DNA of 21,960 nt, from the NCBI GenBank assembly GCA_947447095.1, contig CANFIL010000006.1, forward strand, positions 1 through 21,960, written 5' to 3'. The translations under genes and the position numbers were made by a program. The stretch is from Actinomycetota bacterium. Its GTDB lineage: Bacteria > Actinomycetota > Actinomycetes > S36-B12 > UBA5976. A model generated the notes under the pieces. The model did not search any database and had not been told where the DNA came from. It saw only the letters and a program-made list of their open reading frames with translations. Shown here in pieces: positions 9,048 through 15,734 of this stretch (its first letter is position 1; each line of letters begins with the position of its first letter).

Positions 9048-9076
9048 TTAGCAGTAATCTGTGTCGCTTATAGAAT
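9048..9076 (+). promoter_or_regulatory. Promoter of tRNA-Thr
   Basis: TAGAAT at 9071-9076 matches the -10 consensus at five of six bases, and TTTAGC at 9048-9053 lies 17 bp upstream as a weak -35. The predicted start near 9083 leaves a ~22-nt 5' leader before the tRNA. Confidence 0.6.
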
Positions 9077-9104
9077 GTTCAGGCGCGCTCACTTGTGGGC
9101 GCCG

Positions 9105-9176
9105 GCCGCCTTAGCTCAGGGGTAGAGCAACGCACTCGTAATGCGTAGGTCCGGGGTTCAAATCCCCGAGGCGGCT
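9105..9176 (+). tRNA. tRNA-Thr (anticodon CGT)
   Basis: Complete cloverleaf by hand folding: 7-bp acceptor stem (GCCGCCT at 9105-9111 with AGGCGGC at 9169-9175), D stem GCTC/GAGC, anticodon stem ACGCA/TGCGT with loop CTCGTAA, anticodon CGT at 9137-9139 reading ACG threonine codons, 5-nt variable loop, T stem CGGGG/CCCCG with loop TTCAAAT. Discriminator base is T, and CCA is not encoded. All stems are perfectly paired. Confidence 0.97.
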
Positions 9177-9209
9177 CTGATTTTGATCTGAATGGATCAA
9201 AATCAGAGC
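9174..9209 (+). terminator. Perfect 15-bp hairpin abutting the tRNA 3' end
   Basis: Arms 9174-9188 and 9195-9209 are exact reverse complements with a 6-nt loop (TGAATG). The left arm includes the last three bases of the tRNA. There is no T-tract after the right arm, so it may be a processing or attenuation structure instead of a classical rho-independent terminator. Confidence 0.5.
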
Positions 9210-9222
9210 TAAGTAAATATCG

Positions 9223-9237
9223 CCTTCAGTCCAAAGC
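9223..9237 (+). repeat. Direct repeat copy 1 (CCTTCAGTCCAAAGC)
   Basis: Fifteen-base sequence repeated exactly at 9367-9381, each copy followed two bases later by AAAT. A 13-base core with one change recurs at 11605-11617. Confidence 0.7.
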
Positions 9238-9366
9238 TCAAATGAAATTTGATGAGAGCCGGCCCCACGATTTGGGAGCCGAGCGAGAGCATGTTTGCCT
9301 GTGCAAGTTATTTCGCTCGGAAAAGGTAAGCAATTGGTGCGCGTAGCGCTCACTGTGTCCGAGGCC

Positions 9367-9381
9367 CCTTCAGTCCAAAGC
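9367..9381 (+). repeat. Direct repeat copy 2 (CCTTCAGTCCAAAGC)
   Basis: Exact copy of 9223-9237, placed 144 bp downstream and about 54 bp before the start of the NTF2-like gene; it abuts an AT-rich TAAATAT at 9383-9389. Confidence 0.7.
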
Positions 9382-9434
9382 CTAAATATTTCCAGAATGC
9401 TGTTATTTATGAACAACAGGCGTAGCCTGAAAAT

Positions 9435-9875
9435 ATGCATGAGAATAAAGCAAACAGGTTCCTGGCACTGGTCGTTGGTGTTATCACTGCGATCGCTCTT
9501 GTCGTAGTTACCGTGGCTAATAAGCCAGCCACGCAACTTGATCGAGGAAAACCTGAGGGCGCAGTTCAGGAATATCTAACCGATGTCATCGCAGGTGACT
9601 TTGATGCAGCGATCAAGTGGGTAGATCCTGCTGGATCGTGCAAGATCGCTGACCTCGATGCTTCTTATTTTGCTAAAGATGTGCGGATCAGTTTGGTCAA
9701 TACAACGGAAACATCGACCGGTGCAGTGGTGAAGGTCAGTATTGAGACGCCTAACGGTGCTCCTATGGGTGGCTACTACAGCGAGGAGCACGTCATTCGT
9801 CTCACTAAGACTGCGAGCGGCTGGCTCATCACTGGAATACCCTGGCCAATGTATTCATGTGGAATGGTGAAGTAA
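9435..9875 (+). CDS. Small membrane-anchored NTF2-like protein
   Basis: A 146-residue protein with one N-terminal membrane helix (about 9-28, FLALVVGVITAIALVVVTVA) preceded by a basic stretch, so the rest faces outside. The external part starts with GAVQEYLTDVIAGDFDAAIKWVD (42-64), a helix pattern common at the start of NTF2-like/SnoaL-like domains, and continues with strands (RISLVNT, VVKVSIET, HVIRLTKTASGWLITG) typical of that cone fold. Two external cysteines, 69 and 142, could form a disulfide. The family assignment rests on pattern only; no catalytic residues can be named. Start ATG 9435 has no clear Shine-Dalgarno; a small palindrome CAGGC-GTA-GCCTG lies at 9417-9429. The stop overlaps the ATG of the next gene by one base (TAATG), implying a two-gene unit with joint function. 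Confidence 0.75.
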   Translation: MHENKANRFLALVVGVITAIALVVVTVANKPATQLDRGKPEGAVQEYLTDVIAGDFDAAIKWVDPAGSCKIADLDASYFAKDVRISLVNTTETSTGAVVKVSIETPNGAPMGGYYSEEHVIRLTKTASGWLITGIPWPMYSCGMVK

Positions 9876-11569
9876 TGATTGCGTCTCTCATCCCTCTGCT
9901 TCTTATTGGTTTTGGAATCTATTTCGCAGTGCGCAAGATTTCCGCAGGTGGCTCAAAAGTGCACGGTTCTAGTCCGCTTCGTAGCTTCTTTCAGTTCGGA
10001 GTGCTTTTCGCGCTGCTTGTGATTGTGGCTAATGGTGTTGCCGGACTTTTGGGCCGGCTCATTAACCCATCATCTTTAGTTCTTGCAGATGATTCGTCTT
10101 TGGCGCGAAACTTATCGTTTGTTGTGGTGGGCTTGCCGCTCTTGATTGTTATTGGTCTTTGGACTCGAAAAGGGTTTCGTAATGACCCTCATCTTTCACG
10201 TGAGCCATTAACCGCATTCTTCGTGTTGCTTGCAACAATGACGTCGCTTCTCATGGCGCTGACCAGCACGACCAGCACATTGCACAACGTTGTGAGTGAC
10301 CAAGGATTTAACGGACAAACACTTGCTAATGCGATTGTCTGGATTTTGGTGTGGGTCGGATTATGGCGTTTGCACATCGCCATCATCCCGACTGAGAATT
10401 CTCATTTACATCACCTGGCAGGGTCGTTCGTTGGATTTGTTGCTTCTGTTGTAGGCCTGATCAGTGTGATCGCTTCGGTGATCGCCCAGATTGCTGGAAT
10501 GAATGATGCATCTTTGATTTCTACCGGGACAGCTAACATTCAAAATGCTCTTATTTCGTTTGCTGTCGGTGCGCTGGTTTGGATTCACTATTGGGTTCGT
10601 ACGGCTAGCAAAGAAACCCAAGACAATGTGTGGCTCACATACGTATTGATCGTCGGAGTAGGAAGCGGCCTAGTAATGGCTGTGGTTGCAGCCAGCACTG
10701 CACTCTATACAACAGCCGTATGGTTCGTTGGTGATCCAACGTCAATAAATGCGCGTAGTCACTTTGCTGGCACTCCCACAGCGGTTGGAACAGTCACTGT
10801 TGGTCTTCTTGCATGGTGGTATCACAAGTCACTCCTTCTTGAAACCGCCAAGCGGACCGAAGTCAATCGAGTATACGAATACGTCATTGCTGGAATTAGC
10901 TTGATCGCTAGCGCAGTCGGACTTTCAATGATTTTGATCGCGACTCTAGAAGCAGTGTTTAGTAACGATGTGATTGCCGGTGGATCCGCAGTCAATAGTT
11001 TCTTAGCAGCGGGAACTTTAGTCATTGTGGGAGCACCTATCTGGGTTCTTTGCTGGCGTGGAATTCAAAACCGCGTTCGAGTAAGTCCTGAAGTTGAACT
11101 TGCATCGCCAACTCGACGCATCTATCTATTTATTCTTTTTGGTATTGGCGGAGTCGTAGCGATTATTTCCCTTCTCATCGGGGTCTACCAGTTGTTCAAC
11201 GATGCATTCACTTCAGGATTGAGTACCAACACAATTCGTGACATGAGATTCTCAATTGGCGTGCTCGCAAGTACGGCTATCGTGGCCAGCTATCACTGGT
11301 TGATCTACCGCCATGAACGTGAAGTTAACGTTGCCTTTGTGGCAAAAGCCAAGTCGGTGGTGCTCGTTGGACCACATGATGGTGAGGCTGTTCGTCGAAT
11401 TGCAGAGTCAACCGGTGCCCGAATCACCGCTTGGACGAGAACAGATATCGAAAATCTCAGTTGGCCAGAAGCTGACGTCATTGAAGCAGTCACAAATGCC
11501 ACAAGCGAACATCTCATTGTGACGCTTGATGCACATGGAATGAACGTGATACCAATTACACGCAATTAA
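9875..11569 (+). CDS. Multi-pass membrane protein with six DUF5671-like repeats
   Basis: About 564 residues from ATG 9875, which overlaps the previous stop and has GGTGA at 9866-9870; a longer form from ATG 9857 (six more residues) is possible but lacks such a signal. The protein is mostly membrane: roughly twelve helices arranged as six similar units of about 75-85 residues. Each unit ends in a glycine/alanine-rich helix that closes with tryptophan and a charged exit: GLPLLIVIGLWTRKG, VWVGLWRLH, VGALVWIHYWVR, VGLLAWWYHK, VGAPIWVLCWR and a degenerate IVASYHWLIYRHER. This resembles DUF5671-type membrane repeats. The last ~75 residues form a soluble, probably cytoplasmic alpha/beta tail (VVLVGPHDGEAVRRIAE and so on). 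Function unknown. It is coupled to the external NTF2-like protein, so a membrane complex of the two is likely. Confidence 0.8.
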   Translation: MIASLIPLLLIGFGIYFAVRKISAGGSKVHGSSPLRSFFQFGVLFALLVIVANGVAGLLGRLINPSSLVLADDSSLARNLSFVVVGLPLLIVIGLWTRKGFRNDPHLSREPLTAFFVLLATMTSLLMALTSTTSTLHNVVSDQGFNGQTLANAIVWILVWVGLWRLHIAIIPTENSHLHHLAGSFVGFVASVVGLISVIASVIAQIAGMNDASLISTGTANIQNALISFAVGALVWIHYWVRTASKETQDNVWLTYVLIVGVGSGLVMAVVAASTALYTTAVWFVGDPTSINARSHFAGTPTAVGTVTVGLLAWWYHKSLLLETAKRTEVNRVYEYVIAGISLIASAVGLSMILIATLEAVFSNDVIAGGSAVNSFLAAGTLVIVGAPIWVLCWRGIQNRVRVSPEVELASPTRRIYLFILFGIGGVVAIISLLIGVYQLFNDAFTSGLSTNTIRDMRFSIGVLASTAIVASYHWLIYRHEREVNVAFVAKAKSVVLVGPHDGEAVRRIAESTGARITAWTRTDIENLSWPEADVIEAVTNATSEHLIVTLDAHGMNVIPITRN

Positions 11570-11604
11570 TTTTCAGTTGCATATTTGTTACTGATAGCAA
11601 CGCT

Positions 11605-11617
11605 TTCAGTCGAAAGC
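11605..11617 (+). repeat. Related repeat copy (TTCAGTCGAAAGC) within a hairpin
   Basis: Matches 12 of 13 core bases of the direct repeats at 9225-9237 and 9369-9381. The single C-to-G change makes it part of a perfect 6-bp hairpin, GCTTTC-AGTC-GAAAGC at 11602-11617. No T-tract follows. Lies in the spacer between the membrane gene pair and the glycosyltransferase operon. Confidence 0.5.
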
Positions 11618-11683
11618 TGTGCGCAATACGTTGATTACTGACCCTTGAATAGTCAGGAGTGTAGTTAAACGTTGCACATCAGC

Positions 11684-11689
11684 GATAAT
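11684..11689 (+). promoter_or_regulatory. -10 box placed for a leaderless GT2 mRNA
   Basis: GATAAT at 11684-11689 matches TATAAT at five of six bases and ends eight bases before the GTG start at 11698, the distance at which transcription starts on or beside the start codon. No ribosome-binding site is present between, consistent with leaderless translation, which is common in Actinomycetota. No good -35 was found. Confidence 0.55.
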
Positions 11690-11697
11690 GTGAAACT

Positions 11698-13134
11698 GTG
11701 CAACGTCGTAAAGCGCTTCCTGCAGTCGGACTAATCGGACTATTGATTCTTTCGATCTTCGCGTTGGTCTATGCGACTCTGACTGCAGAAACACCGTTAC
11801 CGCCTTTGGGTGATCCTGCGAAAGTTGGCACTGGACCGTTCGGAATTTATTTTGATGCCACTATTCCACCAATCTATTTGGTGATCATTGCGGCGAGCTT
11901 GGCAGCGCTCGCAGCACTATTTATTGAAACCGTCGAAATTCGTGCGTCGAATCGTTCGCGGCGCTCACTTGAACCATCAACATACCCTCTGTCTCCGCGA
12001 GTGTTAGCGAAGAAGAGCCAGGGCCACTTCTCTGGGCCTGTCACGATCACAGTGGTGATCCCTGCGCATAATGAAGCGGACCTTATTACAAACTGCATCA
12101 AGCAAGTCCGTACGCAATTAAGAGACAAAGATCGAATCATTGTTATTTCAGATAACTCATTGGATAACACAAAAGAATTAGCAACGAATGCTGGCGTAGA
12201 AATCTACGAAACAGTAAATAACCAAAAAAAGAAGGCCGGCGCACTCAATCAGGTCCTTAAGCATTTGGCCGATGGACTTCAGCACAATGATTTGGTGATG
12301 GTCTTGGATGCGGACACGGTTCTTGATGATGGGTTCATTGCAACTGCAATTCGTAAATTCGAGGACGATCGTGGCCTAACAGCCATTGGTGGTGTGTTTT
12401 ACGGAGAACCGGGACACGGAATTCTTGGCCAACTTCAACGAAATGAATATTTCCGTTATGGCCGTTTGCTCAAGCGTCGTCGTGGAAGGGTATTTGTATT
12501 AACTGGCACGTCAACCATCTTTCGAGCTCACGCGCTCAAAGTAGTTGCAGAAAGCCGTGGCACCATGCTACCTGGAGACTACGGTGATATTTATGACACA
12601 CATGCGCTGACTGAGGACAACGAGCTCACGATGGCCTTGAAGACGCTTGGCGCATTGATGATTTCGCCGAGTGAATGCGGAGTGGTCACAGAGGTAATGC
12701 CAACGAGAAAACAACTATGGGCCCAAAGAATGCGTTGGCAGCGAGGGGCATTAGAGAATGTCGGCCAATATGGCGTGACTCGTACAACACTGCGCTACTG
12801 GGGCCAGCAGCTTGGACTGGGGTACAGCGCAATTGCCCTCACGTCCTACTTACTACTTATGCTCATCACATTTCTCGCTGTTGACAATTGGATTTGGTTT
12901 CCTTTTTGGCTCGGGGTCGGCCTGATTTTCATCGTTGAACGACTCGTATCAGTTTGGAAAGCTGGTTGGAAAGGGCGCATTTTGGCAGCCCTCCTCATTC
13001 CTGAACTTACGTACGACATGTTTCTGAATGCGATTTTCATTAAGAGTCTTTTCGATATTGCATTCAATCGGTCGGCAACATGGGGTCACATTGATAGTGC
13101 TCACACACCCAATGATTTGAAGGAGAGCAAATGA
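11698..13134 (+). CDS. Processive membrane glycosyltransferase family 2 (PgaC/IcaA/BcsA-like polysaccharide synthase)
   Basis: A 478-residue inner-membrane synthase expected to polymerise a beta-linked polysaccharide from a nucleotide sugar and extrude it. Two N-terminal helices (about 9-29 and 58-76), cytoplasmic GT-A domain about 114-355, then three or so C-terminal helices (about 373-396, 400-417, 428-452). All processive GT2 signatures are visible: Asp152 in SDNS, the DxD motif LDADT (203-207), the TED motif (305-307, catalytic base Asp307) and QRMRW (QxxRW, 343-347) that binds the growing chain. There is no PilZ domain, so c-di-GMP control would need a partner, as in PgaC/PgaD. GTG start; probable leaderless transcript. 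The stop overlaps the next gene (ATGA). First gene of a five-gene operon with EAL, GAF and GGDEF genes. Sugar and linkage cannot be told; poly-N-acetylglucosamine, cellulose or hyaluronan-like products are alternatives. Confidence 0.9.
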   Translation: MQRRKALPAVGLIGLLILSIFALVYATLTAETPLPPLGDPAKVGTGPFGIYFDATIPPIYLVIIAASLAALAALFIETVEIRASNRSRRSLEPSTYPLSPRVLAKKSQGHFSGPVTITVVIPAHNEADLITNCIKQVRTQLRDKDRIIVISDNSLDNTKELATNAGVEIYETVNNQKKKAGALNQVLKHLADGLQHNDLVMVLDADTVLDDGFIATAIRKFEDDRGLTAIGGVFYGEPGHGILGQLQRNEYFRYGRLLKRRRGRVFVLTGTSTIFRAHALKVVAESRGTMLPGDYGDIYDTHALTEDNELTMALKTLGALMISPSECGVVTEVMPTRKQLWAQRMRWQRGALENVGQYGVTRTTLRYWGQQLGLGYSAIALTSYLLLMLITFLAVDNWIWFPFWLGVGLIFIVERLVSVWKAGWKGRILAALLIPELTYDMFLNAIFIKSLFDIAFNRSATWGHIDSAHTPNDLKESK

Positions 13135-13340
13135 TGCACATCGCCACGAATGTTCTATCCTCTGACATTTTGACTAGCCGACCGATTCAAGTACTTGCAG
13201 CTTTCGTGGCAGTGAATTCACTAATTTTCGTAGTTCTTGCTGTCATGTCGATACTTCCAAAAACACATCCAAGTACGTGGTTTACAAGTCGGGATCGTCG
13301 CAGTGAAACCAGAAGCATCAACCCGAACGCTCGCAGATGA
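13131..13340 (+). CDS. Small one-TM protein between GT2 and EAL genes (possible synthase subunit)
   Basis: A 69-residue protein with one hydrophobic segment (about 17-43, VLAAFVAVNSLIFVVLAVMSIL) and a basic, cytoplasm-facing tail (SRDRRSETRSINPNARR). It is a real gene: an excellent Shine-Dalgarno AAGGAGAG at 13120-13127 precedes the ATG, and its ATGA overlaps with both the upstream GT2 stop (13131-13134) and the downstream EAL start (13337-13340) give it conserved-operon spacing. A second ATG directly after the first (13134) could also serve. No family recognised. By position it may be the functional counterpart of PgaD/IcaD, the small membrane partner that makes the synthase responsive to c-di-GMP, although those have two helices. 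That role is inference from context. Confidence 0.8.
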   Translation: MMHIATNVLSSDILTSRPIQVLAAFVAVNSLIFVVLAVMSILPKTHPSTWFTSRDRRSETRSINPNARR

Positions 13341-14116
13341 GCGAATCTGAGGCCATCAAGCCAGGTGCTCGGTCCCTTGGCGCATATGAAAAACATGCAG
13401 TGCCGTTTTCCCGTGAGTTCGCTGGTAAAAAGGTGCAGGCATTTTTCCAACCGTATTTTGACACACGCGAAGGTCAACCAAAGCGTGGAGAACTGCTGAC
13501 ACACCCACTACAGCCAATTCAATCCGGAGACTTTTTCTCTGAGCTAGAAATTTCGACTCAAGTGGAGCTACTTGCTTGGCTCATTAGCGCCGCCAATGAA
13601 CTAGCGACAAAGTATCAAGTTCATTCATCAATTAACATTCACAATTCTTTTATTGAGCCAATTACCGGCCGCGAGACATTTCTCAAACTTGTAGAGAAAG
13701 CTAGTTCCGCAATAACCATCGAATTTACTGAGACTTTCAGAATGCCGCCGGTAGAGACATCGAATGCGATGCTGCGCAAAGTGCGGGAACTTGGCCACAC
13801 GACCGCTCTTGATGATTTTGGTACGGGTCTGAATGGAATGTCCTTGCTCGTTGATTACGACTTTGACGAAATTAAGATCGATCGAATTTTGACAGTGGGT
13901 GTTGACACGTCTCCAAAAAAGACGAAAGTCCTATCACTCATTAAGGAAATGCTTGACGTGCTTGAAAAGACACACGTTGTTGAAGGAGTTGAAACTAAGG
14001 AAGTATACGAAACACTTTGCGAACTTGGTTTTACCACTTTTCAAGGGTTCTACTTTCATAAACCAATCCCAGTTGATGACTATCTCCATGAATTAGAAGC
14101 GGAGTCTAAGAAATGA
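13337..14116 (+). CDS. EAL-domain protein (c-di-GMP phosphodiesterase or receptor)
   Basis: A 259-residue soluble stand-alone EAL domain (about 33-252). Metal and catalytic positions are largely kept: Glu52 of the signature, Asn100, Glu132 (FTET), Asp159-Asp160 (DDFGTG), Lys180 (KIDR), Glu216 and Glu219 (VEGVET), and Gln236 (QGFYFHKP), so hydrolysis of c-di-GMP to pGpG is plausible. The signature itself is altered: ELLTH replaces EALxR, so Ala becomes Leu and the substrate-contacting Arg becomes His, which might weaken catalysis and turn it into a binding protein. No membrane helices or other domains. Overlaps both neighbours by four bases. Together with the GGDEF gene two places downstream, the operon encodes both make and break functions for the messenger. 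Confidence 0.9.
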   Translation: MSESEAIKPGARSLGAYEKHAVPFSREFAGKKVQAFFQPYFDTREGQPKRGELLTHPLQPIQSGDFFSELEISTQVELLAWLISAANELATKYQVHSSINIHNSFIEPITGRETFLKLVEKASSAITIEFTETFRMPPVETSNAMLRKVRELGHTTALDDFGTGLNGMSLLVDYDFDEIKIDRILTVGVDTSPKKTKVLSLIKEMLDVLEKTHVVEGVETKEVYETLCELGFTTFQGFYFHKPIPVDDYLHELEAESKK

Positions 14117-14652
14117 AAATTCCAGAAATCCCCAATGACTTTGAACGTGTTGAGTTTGTCAAGAACTTGGCCATTCTAGATACGCACCCTGGTGAGAATC
14201 TCAATCGTGTCGTGACACTGTGCCACGACATTTTCGAAGTTCCCATGGCGAACATCGCCATCGTTGCAGATGATCGTGAATGGTTTATGACAGGTGTTGG
14301 CCTCGAAAGTAAGGAGCAGCAGCGAGATCTCGCACTATCCACTTTTGCAATTGCCGGCGATGACATCTTTGAAGTGCCAAACGCATTAGAACATCCCGAA
14401 ATTAGTCAAAGTCCACTCGTTACAAATACGCCGGGTATCCGCTACTACGCAGGGGCTCCTTTGAAGTACGACAAGTACAACCTAGGAGCCTTGTGCCTTC
14501 TCGATACAAAGCCACGCGAACCTCTTGATGATCGCGGCCGGCAAATTTTGAGCGAGTTGTCACAAATGGTGGTTCGTGAAATCCGAATCCAGAGAATTCT
14601 TCGCGAATCCCTTGCGCTTGTCGCGCGAGAAGCGATTCTTGATAGCGAATAG
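14113..14652 (+). CDS. GAF-domain protein (putative input module of the c-di-GMP operon)
   Basis: A 179-residue single GAF domain (about 25-160) with the subtype pattern seen ahead of GGDEF and kinase modules: FEVPMANIAIVADDREWF, then IRYYAGAPLKYDKYNLGALCLLDTKPREPLDDR, ending in a long helix (about 140-175) suited to coiled-coil dimerisation. It lacks any effector domain, so it probably binds a small ligand and signals by contact, perhaps to the GGDEF protein encoded 12 bp downstream, which itself has no soluble sensor. Start ATG 14113 overlaps the EAL stop (ATGA) and has GGAG about nine bases upstream. Ligand not predictable; the cysteine common at the heart of many such GAF domains is not present in the FAIAGDD region. 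Confidence 0.85.
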   Translation: MKIPEIPNDFERVEFVKNLAILDTHPGENLNRVVTLCHDIFEVPMANIAIVADDREWFMTGVGLESKEQQRDLALSTFAIAGDDIFEVPNALEHPEISQSPLVTNTPGIRYYAGAPLKYDKYNLGALCLLDTKPREPLDDRGRQILSELSQMVVREIRIQRILRESLALVAREAILDSE

Positions 14653-14664
14653 TGGCGTTGAATT

Positions 14665-15600
14665 GTGGACTATATCAAGACAACTGGAGCCGGTGATAAG
14701 CCGCTCACTGCAGCGCAAACTGTCGCAATGGAAGAAACAAAATTCTTTCCAACTGATGTACTTATTCCGTTTCTCCTGCTCGCACTAGTTGCCTATTTTC
14801 AGCTGATCGAAGCGAGTCAAACATCTGTTCTCGGTTTACTAGTTGCAGCTCCACTAACAGCTGCAATTTTCGGAAAACCGCGCACGGTTTCTCTCATTGC
14901 AACCATCTCTTTGATGGAAACCGCTTGGTTTTGCATTGCCGACGATTCTGAAATTAATAGCAGTGAAAGCTTGCTGTTTCTCACTGTTCTCACTTTCGCT
15001 TTGATGGCGATCGTCACCTCCAACCTTCGCATTCAGAAAGATGAACAGTTAGCGCAAGCTCTCAAGGAAGTTGCATCTCTTGAACTCTTGGAGAGCGTGG
15101 CATCGACTGATTGGCTTACGGGTCAGTTGAATCGTCGTGGTGTAGCCCTTGCGCTCGCAGATTCGCCATCTCAATATCACTCAGTTGTTATGTTCGATAT
15201 TGACGGACTAAAGAAAGTTAATGATGCCTTCGGACATCTTGTTGGCGATGAATACGTTAAGAACATCACTGCCCGGATCGCGGCAAACTTTAAGGCCAGC
15301 GATATTTTTGGACGTTGGGGTGGCGATGAATTTATTGCGATCCTTCCATTGGAGGAAATGCGCGCAGTCGAAGTTGTCAATCGCGTAATTGAAGAAGTTC
15401 ATAGCACCTCGATTGAGAGTGATGGAATTGAAATCGAGGCGCGAGTATCTGCTGGTGTAGCTCCATGGCCTGAAGGCACCGAACTTGATGAGATTTTGGG
15501 ATTGGCGGATCAAGCACTTTATGGCGCTAAGGCTGCCGGGGGAAGTAGAGCAGTCTCTTATTCTGACTATCGCGAAGAAACCGCCTCACTCCACGATTAA
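14665..15600 (+). CDS. Membrane diguanylate cyclase (GGDEF)
   Basis: About 311 residues: four hydrophobic helices in a bundle (roughly 32-50, 54-70, 75-92, 102-119), a short signalling helix (about 120-145, ending in TDWLTGQLNRRG, the canonical entry to GGDEF domains), then a full GGDEF domain (about 147-300). The active site RWGGDEF has an intact GGDEF at 219-223, with FDIDGLKKVND (177-187) supplying the first metal-binding Asp and nucleotide contacts. The expected product-inhibition site RxxD five residues before is KASD (210-213), with Lys for Arg. It should make c-di-GMP from two GTP. Start GTG 14665 is uncertain: an in-frame ATG at 14728 would drop 21 residues and leave the helices intact. 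Twelve bases separate it from the GAF gene, so the two are co-transcribed. Last gene of the operon proper. Confidence 0.92.
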   Translation: MDYIKTTGAGDKPLTAAQTVAMEETKFFPTDVLIPFLLLALVAYFQLIEASQTSVLGLLVAAPLTAAIFGKPRTVSLIATISLMETAWFCIADDSEINSSESLLFLTVLTFALMAIVTSNLRIQKDEQLAQALKEVASLELLESVASTDWLTGQLNRRGVALALADSPSQYHSVVMFDIDGLKKVNDAFGHLVGDEYVKNITARIAANFKASDIFGRWGGDEFIAILPLEEMRAVEVVNRVIEEVHSTSIESDGIEIEARVSAGVAPWPEGTELDEILGLADQALYGAKAAGGSRAVSYSDYREETASLHD

Positions 15601-15713
15601 TCTCAGGAAAGTTCATGCCTGAATTCCGACTTCTAAGCCAGCAATGGCACAAATGTGAATGGCAGCGGTCCCCATGTTCCTCCTAATGAACAGACTCGAC
15701 TCAAAATCCCGCT

Positions 15714-15734
15714 ATGGCTATACGCTTTAGCCAT
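15714..15734 (+). promoter_or_regulatory. 7-bp inverted repeat covering the start of the beta-helix gene
   Basis: ATGGCTA (15714-15720) and TAGCCAT (15728-15734) are exact complements around a 7-nt spacer TACGCTT; the second arm includes the proposed ATG at 15733. The spacer also holds TACGCT (15721-15726), a TANNNT-type -10 box at leaderless distance. The overlap of operator-like symmetry, -10 and start codon suggests transcriptional or translational control, but could be chance. Confidence 0.35.

Noticed and set aside
9223..9381. Segment between exact 15-bp direct repeats as a small insertion with target duplication
   Set aside because: No terminal inverted repeats next to the direct repeats and the duplication would be unusually long; kept only as a repeat observation.
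9111..9536. Long open frame on the minus strand crossing tRNA-Thr and the start of the NTF2-like gene
   Set aside because: Covers a perfect tRNA and a structured spacer, and its product has no recognisable domain or ribosome site.
11570..11697. Search for a c-di-GMP (GEMM) riboswitch upstream of the GT2 operon
   Set aside because: The 128-bp spacer lacks the conserved GEMM core sequences, and the -10 box lies too near the start codon to leave room for a leader.
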